From assembly GCA_019637585.1 (NCBI GenBank), contig JAHBVL010000004.1:1-64000 (forward strand): 64,000 nt of DNA, written 5' to 3'. The notes beneath the pieces were generated by a model that worked only from the letters and a program-made list of their open reading frames with translations, made no database searches and was not told the origin of the DNA. The translations under genes and the position numbers were made by a program. Below are positions 7,500 through 15,401 of the stretch, piece after piece; the stretch's first letter is position 1, and every line of letters starts with the position of its first letter. The DNA comes from Thermomicrobiales bacterium (GTDB taxonomy: Bacteria > Chloroflexota > Chloroflexia > Thermomicrobiales > UBA6265).

Positions 7500-9053
7500 A
7501 TGGTCATCGAACAGTCCACCACGGAAACGTCGCTGAACCGGAGGCAGATTCTCAAGGGAGCGGGAGCTGCCGGTCTGGCCCTGACGCTGCCAGGCGCTGC
7601 CGCTCACGCTCAGGAAGCCGGTGAGCTTCGCGTCGGTATGGGCGCGCTGCCCCCCACGCTCGATCCACACCTGAACGCATCCGGTATCTCATTCGCCACC
7701 TTCTATCAGCTCTGGGATGGACTCACTAACATCAACGGCGACGGCGAGCTCGGACCGGGCCTCGCCACCGAGTGGGGATACGTCGACGATCTGACCTTCG
7801 AGATCAAGCTTCGCGACGGAGTGACCTTCCACAATGGCGAGGCGTTCAACGCCGACACGGTCAAGTGGAATGTCGAGCGAATCATCGATCCGGAACAGCG
7901 ATCGGCAATCCGGTCGCGGCTGGCCACCGTCGAAAGCGTCGAGGTGGTCGATCCACTCACGGTTCGGCTGATTCTCACGGCCCCCTCTGCCGTGATGGAG
8001 CGGGCCCTTTCCGTCGTCTTCATGATTCCTCATCTCTACTTCGAAGAGGTAGGTGGCACCGAGGGATTCGTCACCGCGCCGGTCGGAACCGGTCCGTTCT
8101 CCTACGCCGAGGGGGCGCCGGGCGATTTCATTCAGTTCGCCGCCAATGAGAGTTACTGGGGCGGCGCTCCGAAGCTCAGCGCCGTGCGCTATCTGGCGAT
8201 TCCAGAAGCGGGAGCCCGCCTGGCGGCCCTTCAGTCCGGACAGGTCGACATGATTCAGAACGTGCCCCTGTTCAACATCGAACAGCTGCGCGGCGAGGGC
8301 TACACAATCGAAGAATCGGTGATGAGCCGCATGCATGTCGTGCACATGATGCCGGGTCTGAACGAGCAGCTCGCCGACAAACGGGTGCGGCAGGCATTCA
8401 ACTACGCGGTGGACAACGATCTCCTCATCGAGAGTGTGATGCAGGGTCACGCCGCGCCATCGCAGGGACAGATGGTTGGACCGGATGGTCTGGGCTTCAA
8501 CCCCAACCTGGAGGCCTATCCCTACGACCCGGACAAGGCCCGGCAGCTCCTCGAGGAAGCAGGTGTCGGCGAAATCGAGATCACCGTCTGGACGACCGAA
8601 GGCTCATACATCGGCGACAAGGACACGAACCAGGCGATCGCCGGATTCCTCAGCGACATCGGCGTCAAGACCAATCTGGAGACGATCGAGTTCGCCAACT
8701 TCGCCGAGCGGTTGAGCGCCGACACGCTCGATGGTCTGAACATGCAGGGCATGAACTACTTCCCGATGAAGGATGCTTACTTCGTGCTGGCCAACTATGG
8801 ACCAACTCGCAGCTACAACTCGATCTACAACAACCCGGAATTCGACGAGGTGCTGCAGGCATCGCTGGCCGAACTCGATCCCGATGCCCGGCTGGAGCTG
8901 CTCCATCAGGCTGGGGAGATCTTCCGGGAAGACCCGCCGGTGATCTTTCTCTTCCAACCCCCGGATATCTTCGCCCTGAGCGATCGGGTGCAGAACTTCC
9001 GGGCGCGGACCGATGCTCGCGTCTATCTCGTCGACGTGGAAGTCGCGTCCTAG
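7500..9053 (+). CDS. Oligopeptide/dipeptide ABC substrate-binding protein (SBP_bac_5)
   Basis: A 517-residue periplasm-side or cell-surface binding protein. A Tat-type signal (NRRQILKGAG at 13-22, hydrophobic stretch, AHAQEA) precedes the family 5 fold: TLDPHLNASG, then GLATEWGYVDDLTFEIKLR and DGVTFHNGEAFNADTVKW, which is typical of DppA/OppA proteins. Start ATG 7500 follows AAAGGAG at 7 nt. It binds and delivers a peptide, nickel chelate or other amide to the two permeases encoded next. A perfect stem-loop separates it from the permeases, as is common for highly expressed binding proteins. Confidence 0.93.
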   Translation: MVIEQSTTETSLNRRQILKGAGAAGLALTLPGAAAHAQEAGELRVGMGALPPTLDPHLNASGISFATFYQLWDGLTNINGDGELGPGLATEWGYVDDLTFEIKLRDGVTFHNGEAFNADTVKWNVERIIDPEQRSAIRSRLATVESVEVVDPLTVRLILTAPSAVMERALSVVFMIPHLYFEEVGGTEGFVTAPVGTGPFSYAEGAPGDFIQFAANESYWGGAPKLSAVRYLAIPEAGARLAALQSGQVDMIQNVPLFNIEQLRGEGYTIEESVMSRMHVVHMMPGLNEQLADKRVRQAFNYAVDNDLLIESVMQGHAAPSQGQMVGPDGLGFNPNLEAYPYDPDKARQLLEEAGVGEIEITVWTTEGSYIGDKDTNQAIAGFLSDIGVKTNLETIEFANFAERLSADTLDGLNMQGMNYFPMKDAYFVLANYGPTRSYNSIYNNPEFDEVLQASLAELDPDARLELLHQAGEIFREDPPVIFLFQPPDIFALSDRVQNFRARTDARVYLVDVEVAS

Positions 9054-9074
9054 ATCACGCATCAGGCTGAAGCT

Positions 9075-9098
9075 CGCCCCGGTCGCACGACCGGGGCG
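9075..9098 (+). terminator. Perfect 11-bp stem-loop between binding protein and permease genes
   Basis: CGCCCCGGTCG (9075-9085) pairs exactly with CGACCGGGGCG (9088-9098); flanking AGCT/AGCT can extend it after one bulge. No U-run follows. Most likely a partial terminator or mRNA 3' stabiliser that keeps binding-protein mRNA above permease mRNA. Confidence 0.6.
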
Positions 9099-9145
9099 TA
9101 GCTGCTCCTGTTGCATCCTGTTTCGATCGACAGCATAGTGAACGC

Positions 9146-10066
9146 ATGAGCGCCCGATATCTCCTCGCGCGGCTGGCGCAGGCCATCTTCCTGTTGTGGG
9201 GTATCTCCACAATTGTCTTTGTCGTGCTGCGACTCTCCGGCGATCCCGTGCTTCTGCTGGTTCCCCAGGAAACACCCCCGGAAGTCGTGGACTCGATCCG
9301 CGAAGAGCTGGGATTCAACGCCCCCCTCCTCGAACAGTACGGACGATTCCTCGGCAGACTCGTGCAGCTCGATTTCGGGCAATCACTGAGCTACAACCAG
9401 CCAGCGCTCGATGTTGTTTTCGACCGATTTCCGTCGACGCTCAAACTGGCGGTGGCGGCTATCGCCTTCACGATTCTGACCGGCGTCCCGCTCGGCATTC
9501 TGGCGGCGCTGCACCGCAATTCGATCATCGACCGCTTCGCGCTGATCGTGGCGTTGCTGGGCACATCGGCGCCGACATTCTGGGTGGGAATCCTGCTGAT
9601 TCTCCTCTTCTCGGTGCGCTGGCAGCTGCTCCCCTCGATCGGCGATCAGGGGCCCTCCTCGCTCATCTTGCCGGCGGTGACGCTTGGCATTTTCTCGACC
9701 GCCAAGATCAGCCGGCTCACCCGGTCGGCGTTTCTCGAAGTGCTCCGGAGCGATTTTCTGCGCACCGCCCGGGCGAAGGGGCTCCGCGAGCGGGTGGTGC
9801 TGCTGCGTCACGCAGCGCCGAACACCCTCATCACGCTGGTCACGGTGATCGGGCTGGAGTTCGCCCTCCTGCTGGGCGGCGCTGTCATCACTGAAACCGT
9901 TTTTTCCTGGCCCGGCATCGGCCGGCTGGCGATCCAGGCGATTGGCGCGCGCGACTACCCGCTGGTTCAGGCGATCGTTTTTGTCTTCGCCTCGCTGGTG
10001 ATTCTCGTCAACTTCCTGCTCGATCTCCTCTATCCGCTCATCGATCCACGCATCAAGGCGAGATGA
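9146..10066 (+). CDS. Peptide ABC transporter permease, DppB type
   Basis: A 306-residue inner-membrane permease. It has an N-terminal membrane segment (LAQAIFLLWGISTIVFVVLRL), the family signature TPPEVVDSIREELGFNAPL before the core, then five further hydrophobic segments and a cytoplasmic EAA-type loop (RTARAKGLRERVVLLRHAAPN) that would dock an ATPase. The end (YPLIDPRIKAR) is typical of DppB. No strong ribosome site is visible before ATG 9146. It overlaps the following permease by ATGA. The matching ATPase genes (DppD/DppF) are absent from the operon. Confidence 0.92.
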   Translation: MSARYLLARLAQAIFLLWGISTIVFVVLRLSGDPVLLLVPQETPPEVVDSIREELGFNAPLLEQYGRFLGRLVQLDFGQSLSYNQPALDVVFDRFPSTLKLAVAAIAFTILTGVPLGILAALHRNSIIDRFALIVALLGTSAPTFWVGILLILLFSVRWQLLPSIGDQGPSSLILPAVTLGIFSTAKISRLTRSAFLEVLRSDFLRTARAKGLRERVVLLRHAAPNTLITLVTVIGLEFALLLGGAVITETVFSWPGIGRLAIQAIGARDYPLVQAIVFVFASLVILVNFLLDLLYPLIDPRIKAR

Positions 10067-10980
10067 TGACCATGGATGGCATGCCTGCTCAGACCCAGAC
10101 TCTGGCGTCGAACCTTTCCTCGAAACCCCGGCGGAATGCGCTGACCCGGTTCCGCGCCAACTGGCCGGTCATCATTGGTCTGCTCATCGTCCTCCTTTGC
10201 GCCGCCGCTGCCATCTGCGCCCCCTGGATTGCTCCCTATGCTCCCGAACAGCAGAACCTTCGCAACCAGTTCGCGGCGCCGATAGGTTTCGGCGGCACCA
10301 GCGAGCACTGGCTCGGCACCGACCAGCTGGGGAGAGACATCCTTTCCCGCTTGATCTATGGGGCGCGCATCTCGCTGATCGTCGGGTTCTCCGCGGTTGC
10401 CATTTCGGGCACGGTCGGCATCCTGCTCGGGCTGATTTCCGGCTACTACGGCAGGTGGCTCGACGCGATCGTCATGCGGTTCGTCGAACTGCAGCTGACT
10501 TTTCCCTTCATGCTGCTGGCGCTGCTTGTGCTGGCCGTCTTCGGTGGCGGTCTGCGAAACATCGTGATCGTGCTGAGCATCGCCGGATGGGCCGTCTATG
10601 CCCGGGTGCTTCGCTCGGAAGTCATTTCCACCCGCGAGCAGCTCTATGTGGAAGCGGCCCGTTCGGCGGGTGTGCGCGATGCCCGCCTGCTCGCCAGGCA
10701 CATCTTTCCCAACGTCATGTCGTCGATGATCGTGCTGGCCACCTTTTCGGTGGCGGCGATGATTGTGCAGGAATCAGCGCTGAGCTTCTTGGGACTCGGC
10801 ATCCCGCCCGATCAGGCGTCGTGGGGCGGCATGCTGGCGGACGGCAGAAACTTTCTGACCATCGCCTGGTGGCTCGGCACATTGCCTGGCCTGGCGATTC
10901 TGGCGGTTGTGCTCAGCATGAATCTGATCGGCGACTGGTTGCGCGATGTCACCGATCCGACGATCAGAAACACCCGATAG
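10063..10980 (+). CDS. Peptide ABC transporter permease, DppC type
   Basis: A 305-residue permease with the DppC hallmark WLGTDQLGRDILSRLIYGAR, six predicted membrane segments and the EAA loop (EAARSAGVRDARLLARHIFPN split across residues about 195-215). The C terminus (NLIGDWLRDVTDP) is the usual DppC ending. Its start overlaps the DppB stop by 4 nt (ATGA at 10063), implying translational coupling. It forms the second half of the channel. Immediately downstream, on the other strand, is a GntR regulator, so the operon ends here without ATPase genes. Confidence 0.92.
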   Translation: MMTMDGMPAQTQTLASNLSSKPRRNALTRFRANWPVIIGLLIVLLCAAAAICAPWIAPYAPEQQNLRNQFAAPIGFGGTSEHWLGTDQLGRDILSRLIYGARISLIVGFSAVAISGTVGILLGLISGYYGRWLDAIVMRFVELQLTFPFMLLALLVLAVFGGGLRNIVIVLSIAGWAVYARVLRSEVISTREQLYVEAARSAGVRDARLLARHIFPNVMSSMIVLATFSVAAMIVQESALSFLGLGIPPDQASWGGMLADGRNFLTIAWWLGTLPGLAILAVVLSMNLIGDWLRDVTDPTIRNTR

Positions 10981-10998
10981 GCGGACGCGACAACTGGT

Positions 10999-11667
10999 CT
11001 ACGTGGCCGTCAGCCCCGCCGTTTCCCATTCATGGAGAAGCCGCTCTTCCGATTGCACCAGGTGGTTGTGGGTCACGCTCGCCGCGGCGTCTGCGTCTCC
11101 CGCGCGGCAGGCATCGAGCAGTGCACGGTGATCGGCGTGAATTCTGGTGACTTCGCCGATCATGGCAGTGCTGGAGATCATGTAGCGTTTGCTTCGCTTC
11201 CAAAGCGTTTCGATCGTCTCCAGCCAGCGCCGGCTGCCGGCCGCTCCATAGAGCACCAGATGAAACGCCATATCCCGTTCGAGGAAATGCGCCCAGTCTC
11301 CCTCGAGCCGGGTCATGTCATCGATCAGGGCAGCCATGGCGTCGAGGTCCTCCTCGGTGATTCTCGATACCGCCTGTCTGGTGACCATGGACTCGAGACC
11401 GCCACGAATCGCATAGAGTTCGAGAATCTCTTCCCGATCCATCGGCGCCACGATCGCGCCCCGATGGGGCAGCTGCACGATCAGTCCCTCCCCCTCCAGC
11501 ACCGGCAGCGCCTCGCGGATCGGGGTCAGGCTGAGACCGAGCTGTTGTGAGAGCTCCTCCAGAATCAACCGAGTTTCCGGCGCCAGCCGGCCGGCGATGA
11601 TCTCGTTCCGAATCGCTTCGACAGCGACGTCCCGCTTCGTACGAAATACGGTCTGTTGGAAAGACAT
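10999..11667 (-). CDS. GntR-family regulator, FadR/FCD subfamily
   Basis: A 222-residue repressor-type regulator. Residues about 10-75 form the winged helix (VAVEAIRNEIIAGRLAPE, then LGLSLTPIREAL and LEGEGLIVQLPHRGAIV). Residues about 85-215 are an FCD ligand domain with the metal-site pattern D-x3-H (ERDMAFHLVLY) and later His residues (HADHR, HNHL). Such proteins release DNA on binding a small organic acid or amine. It is transcribed divergently from the creatininase-family operon; the 236-nt spacer holds a 16-bp dyad and the element shared with the peptide-importer promoter, so control of both is likely. Confidence 0.92.
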   Translation of the reverse strand: MSFQQTVFRTKRDVAVEAIRNEIIAGRLAPETRLILEELSQQLGLSLTPIREALPVLEGEGLIVQLPHRGAIVAPMDREEILELYAIRGGLESMVTRQAVSRITEEDLDAMAALIDDMTRLEGDWAHFLERDMAFHLVLYGAAGSRRWLETIETLWKRSKRYMISSTAMIGEVTRIHADHRALLDACRAGDADAAASVTHNHLVQSEERLLHEWETAGLTAT

Positions 11668-11790
11668 GGCGACGATCAGTCCTTTCGTAGCGGAAGTATA
11701 TGGTGGAAACCGGGCACCCCTGCGTCATCGAGATCGAATCGGGCGGGAAGGGATCGAGCGTTCACCACGATCTGCTTCCGTCAAGCATAA

Positions 11791-11821
11791 TTTGATATGC
11801 TATTTTGTGTACAATTACACA
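11791..11821. promoter_or_regulatory. Shared 20-bp element and 16-bp dyad, likely GntR operator
   Basis: 11791-11810 (TTTGATATGCTATTTTGTGT) repeats the element at 7352-7371. It runs into a perfect dyad TGTGTA-CAAT-TACACA at 11806-11821. The site lies between the GntR gene (start 11667) and the creatininase-family gene (start 11904), and is unusually A/T-rich for this genome. Confidence 0.55.
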
Positions 11822-11903
11822 TTGTCGGGGCAATGACCTCCATTCGTCAAGAACCCCGATTCGCGTGACGTCAGAACAATCCAGTCAAAGACGGGAGCCA
11901 CGA

Positions 11904-12728
11904 ATGTCGCTGCAGGCTGAGTATCGCAAATTGACCTGGCCAGAAGTCAATGAAGCCGTTCGTCAGGGTCGCGTTGTATTGATCCCGGTCGGCGCAATCG
12001 AGCAGCATGGTTACCATCTGCCAATCGATATGGACAATGTCGCGGTCGAAACGGTCTGCCTGCGAGCCGCATACGAGCGACCCGACCTGATCGTCTGCGC
12101 TCCGCCGATCCACTACGGGTACAACGAGCACAACATGGATTTCCCGGGCACCATCAGCGCGGAGCTCGAACACTTCCTTCATTACTGCGTCGATGTGGCC
12201 CGGAGCTTCGCTCGCCAGGGATTCGAGCGCATCCTATTGGTCAACGGACATGGCAGCAACGCCCACTTGCTCGATGCCGCGGCACGAACGGTCAACATCA
12301 AATCGGACGCCAAGTGCGCCGCAATCTCGTACTGGGATCTGACCAAAGCCGATTATGACACCGTCCGCGAGTCCCCCTATCCCGGCGGCGCCAATCACGC
12401 CTGCGAATACGAGACCTCGATCTATCTCGCCGTCGATCCGGATCTGGTGCAGATGGACAAAGCGGTGAAGGACATGCGCCACCACAGCAAGTATTTCTAT
12501 GAAGACCTGCTTGGCGGTTCACCCGTCCGGTTCACCGGCTGGCGAAGCGCGCAGACCAAATCGGGAGTCGGCGGCGACCCGACCATCGCCACTGCGGAAA
12601 AAGGGAATGTCATCCTCGAATCGGCGGTGCGCGGCATGATCGAGCTGGCCCAGGACTTCAAGGACTTCCCATTCGGTGAGCGAACCAATCTGATCGGCGT
12701 CGATCCCGAAATGCCGGGCCAGGGCTGA
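11904..12728 (+). CDS. Creatininase-family amidohydrolase
   Basis: A 274-residue metal-dependent cyclic-amide hydrolase of the creatininase family. Metal-site motifs are all present: IPVGAIEQHGYHLPIDMDN (Glu, His, Asp), VNGHGSNAH (His) and HACEYETS (Glu). The chosen start is ATG 11904 (MSLQAEYRKL), preceded by GGGAG; the longer frame from 11805 runs back through the putative operator and is unlikely. The family opens creatinine and also hydrolyses formamidopyrimidine or other lactam-type substrates. It leads an operon with an enolase-superfamily enzyme (6-nt gap) and an SDR dehydrogenase. Confidence 0.92.
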   Translation: MSLQAEYRKLTWPEVNEAVRQGRVVLIPVGAIEQHGYHLPIDMDNVAVETVCLRAAYERPDLIVCAPPIHYGYNEHNMDFPGTISAELEHFLHYCVDVARSFARQGFERILLVNGHGSNAHLLDAAARTVNIKSDAKCAAISYWDLTKADYDTVRESPYPGGANHACEYETSIYLAVDPDLVQMDKAVKDMRHHSKYFYEDLLGGSPVRFTGWRSAQTKSGVGGDPTIATAEKGNVILESAVRGMIELAQDFKDFPFGERTNLIGVDPEMPGQG

Positions 12729-12733
12729 CATCG

Positions 12734-13822
12734 ATGAAGATCACGGGTCTGCAATCTGTCATCTTCGAACCAACCTGGGACGATCCCTACGCGGCGAAAC
12801 TGCGGCGCACGCTCGCCACGCTGACGATCAGCACCGACGAGGGGCTGACCGGCATCAGTCGCGGCACCGCCGACCAGATTCGGGTCATTCACGACATCTT
12901 TACCCCACTCCTTGTCGGCGGAGATCCACGCGCGGTCGAACGCCTCTGGACAAAACTGGAGCAGACAACTGTTTCCCGGCTCGGACAGGAACCGCTGCTC
13001 ATTTCGGCCATTGGCGTCGTCGATATCGCGCTCTGGGATCTCCTGGGCAAGGCAACCGGACAACCCTGCTGGCGCCTGCTGGGTGGTTACCGCGACTCCG
13101 TGGAGGCGTATGCCGATATTCCGATTCGCGACCGAACCCCTGCCGGTCTGGCCCAGGAGCTGGTCGATTGCGTCGACGACGGGTACCGGTCTGTCAAATT
13201 CCATATCGTCGACTACGACCCCGATCACATCGTCGCCTGCACCGAAGCGGCCCGCGCCGCCATGGGGCCCGAGCCCCGGTTGATGGTCGACATCTTCCGG
13301 GCGCTCGACCCGTGGACGGCCATCGATGTGGCGCGCCGCATCGAGCACCTCGACATTCACTGGCTGGAAGAACCGGTTCGCTGGCACGACAACCCACGCG
13401 GCCTGGCACTCGTCGCGCAGAACACGACGATCCCCGTGGCTGGCGGTGAGGGAGAGTCGACCATTTTCGGAGCGCGCGCCATTCTCGAGCAGGCAGGGCT
13501 CGCGTATCTGCAATGCGACACGCTGACCATCGGCGGCTACACACCCTTGCGCAAAGCGGCCGGGATCGCTGAAGGATTCCATGCCCGCCTGGCTCCGCAC
13601 GGCGCCACATTCCCTGAATTGAGCGCGCATCTCGTGGCTGCCGTGCCAAACGGGGCCATGGTGCCGGCCACTACCCGGCACTTCCCGCCGGCCATCTGGC
13701 ACAAGATCTATGAATCGTTCGACATCGTCGACGGCATGATCCAGCTCAGCGAGGCTCCGGGACTCGGTCTCGCGTTCGATTCGTCTTTTCTCGCCAAGTA
13801 TCAGATCGGCACTATTGGATGA
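12734..13822 (+). CDS. Enolase-superfamily (mandelate racemase/muconate lactonizing-like) enzyme
   Basis: A 362-residue enzyme with a capping domain (about 1-125) and a barrel. Metal ligands can be read as Asp in LMVDIFRA, Glu in WLEEPVR and Glu in VAGGEGES; the catalytic His of the mandelate racemase subgroup is in LAPHGAT. The usual K-x-K at the second barrel strand is K-F-H here (SVKFHIV), so the chemistry or stereochemistry may differ. It probably dehydrates or epimerises a hydroxy acid or an amino-acid-like substrate made by the preceding amidohydrolase. Its stop overlaps the SDR start. Confidence 0.88.
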   Translation: MKITGLQSVIFEPTWDDPYAAKLRRTLATLTISTDEGLTGISRGTADQIRVIHDIFTPLLVGGDPRAVERLWTKLEQTTVSRLGQEPLLISAIGVVDIALWDLLGKATGQPCWRLLGGYRDSVEAYADIPIRDRTPAGLAQELVDCVDDGYRSVKFHIVDYDPDHIVACTEAARAAMGPEPRLMVDIFRALDPWTAIDVARRIEHLDIHWLEEPVRWHDNPRGLALVAQNTTIPVAGGEGESTIFGARAILEQAGLAYLQCDTLTIGGYTPLRKAAGIAEGFHARLAPHGATFPELSAHLVAAVPNGAMVPATTRHFPPAIWHKIYESFDIVDGMIQLSEAPGLGLAFDSSFLAKYQIGTIG

Positions 13823-14586
13823 CCGGCTCCCCTGCGTTCGACTTCTCCGGCGCGAACGTTCTGGTCACCGGCGCCGGCAAGGGAATCGGCAGGGAAATCG
13901 CTTTCCACTTTGGACGTGCGGGAGCGACGGTTCTCGTCGCGGGCCGAACGCCCGCCGATCTCGACGCTGTCGTGGCCGCGATCTCCGCTGCCGGTGGCAA
14001 CGCCCACCCGCTGGCCGTCGATGTCGCCTCCGCACAATCCGTGGAAGCGATGTTCGGCGAGCTGACGACCATCGCCGGGAGCCTGGACGTGCTGGTGAAC
14101 TGCGCCGGCCGGGTGCAGCGCGTGCCCACGCTTTCCATGAACGAAAACGACTGGCGGGCGATGATCGATACGAATCTGTCGGGGGTTTTCTTCTGCTGCC
14201 AGCGAGCCGGGGCGATCATGCAATCGCAGCGATCGGGCAGCATCATCAATGTCGCCTCGACGCTGGGCATTGTCGGACTGGATGAGCGCGCTGCCTACAT
14301 CGCGTCGAAAGGTGGCGTGATTGCCCTGACCAAAGCGCTGGCGGTCGACTGGGCGCCGTTTCAGATCAGAGTCAACGCGGTCGCCCCCACCACAACCCTG
14401 ACCGGCGAAACCGCCAAACTCTACGAAGATGAATCGGTGCGGAACGCCAAGATCGCCGACATTCCCCTCCGCCGCCTCGGTTCACCGGAAGACATCGCCT
14501 CCGCCGTCCTCTACCTGGCCAGCCCGGCCGCCAGTTTCATCACCGGACATACCCTCGTCGTCGATGGCGGCTACACCGCTCGATGA
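13819..14586 (+). CDS. Short-chain dehydrogenase/reductase (SDR)
   Basis: A 255-residue classical SDR. Nucleotide-binding TGAGKGIG is at residues 18-25, the structural NxAG motif appears as NCAG, and the catalytic Ser-Tyr-Lys set is in NVAST and AAYIASKGG. The C terminus HTLVVDGGY is typical. It oxidises or reduces a hydroxyl/keto group with NAD(P). Translation is coupled to the enolase-superfamily gene by an ATGA overlap, so it likely acts on that product. Confidence 0.93.
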   Translation: MTGSPAFDFSGANVLVTGAGKGIGREIAFHFGRAGATVLVAGRTPADLDAVVAAISAAGGNAHPLAVDVASAQSVEAMFGELTTIAGSLDVLVNCAGRVQRVPTLSMNENDWRAMIDTNLSGVFFCCQRAGAIMQSQRSGSIINVASTLGIVGLDERAAYIASKGGVIALTKALAVDWAPFQIRVNAVAPTTTLTGETAKLYEDESVRNAKIADIPLRRLGSPEDIASAVLYLASPAASFITGHTLVVDGGYTAR

Positions 14587-14683
14587 CGGTATAGGTTCGT
14601 GGCAGCGCTATCCGGGTCGTAATGATCGCGCGTTCATCCGGTACTGGTAGTATTGCTCCCTGTCTTCCAGGACAAGGAGTGAC

Positions 14684-14986
14684 ATGATGTCACGCGTCGT
14701 ATCTCCAATGGAATTGAAAGAGAACATCGATTCAATTCTGCGCGAGCTTGCAGAGGATCGAGAGTCCGTCGTCATCGAACGGAACGGCGAGCGGACTGCC
14801 ATCCTGGTTCCGGCGGATGAATATGACACTCTGCGCCGGAATTGGGCGTGGAGCGTCGTTGACCAGCTCGGGTCCCTCAACGCTGACCGCGAGCCTGACG
14901 ATATCCTCCGCGAGGTCGTTGAAGTCGTCGAGGAGGTCAAGACCGATCTCTATGCCAAGCGAACCCCAACCTCTGGTCGTCCTTGA
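14684..14986 (+). CDS. Phd/YefM-type antitoxin
   Basis: A 100-residue DNA-binding antitoxin. Its N terminus has the Phd/YefM pattern (VSPMELKENIDSILRELAED, then VVIERNGERTAILVPADEYD), and the acidic, charged tail would bind the toxin. Two adjacent ATGs (14684, 14687) follow AAGGAG. It overlaps the PIN-domain toxin gene by 35 nt. Autorepression of the pair is expected for this family. Confidence 0.85.
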   Translation: MMSRVVSPMELKENIDSILRELAEDRESVVIERNGERTAILVPADEYDTLRRNWAWSVVDQLGSLNADREPDDILREVVEVVEEVKTDLYAKRTPTSGRP

Positions 14987-15401
14987 CACGAGTGTTCTCA
15001 TCAGCGGCGTGCTTTCAGGTCGGGGCTCTCCTAGCGAGGTATTGAGGATGGTCGGCAGTGCTCGCTGCCGCGCCCTGGTTTCCCATCCTCTGCTAACTGA
15101 ATACCGAGAGGTGCTTGCACGTCCGTTTGCGGCGAATCGACTGGCCGCGCTCGGCGTTGAACCGCCAGAGTTCATCGACGAGCTCTTTCGGAACGCTCTC
15201 CGATTGCCGCACCTCGTCGAGAGCAACGTCAAGGTGCGTGATCCCAAGGATCAGATTGTCCTGGAAACTGCGCTCACCGGCGCAGCAAATTTCCTCGTGA
15301 CTGTTGACAAGGATTTCGAACCACTCGTCTCGCACCCGGATATCGGGATGCTCGAGATCGTGTCACCAGCTGGTTTCGTCGCCAGGCTGGACGCCACCTG
15401 A
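14952..15401 (+). CDS. PIN-domain toxin (putative VapC-like RNase)
   Basis: A 149-residue PIN nuclease. Acidic residues typical of the fold occur in VVLDTSVLISG, LLTEYREVL, DPKDQIVLE and TVDKDFEPL. It belongs to the COG1569-like branch in which the toxin starts VVLDTSVL. Start ATG 14952 lies inside the end of the antitoxin gene; the longer upstream frame merely reads antitoxin sequence out of frame. It would cleave RNA when the antitoxin is lost. Confidence 0.82.
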   Translation: MPSEPQPLVVLDTSVLISGVLSGRGSPSEVLRMVGSARCRALVSHPLLTEYREVLARPFAANRLAALGVEPPEFIDELFRNALRLPHLVESNVKVRDPKDQIVLETALTGAANFLVTVDKDFEPLVSHPDIGMLEIVSPAGFVARLDAT

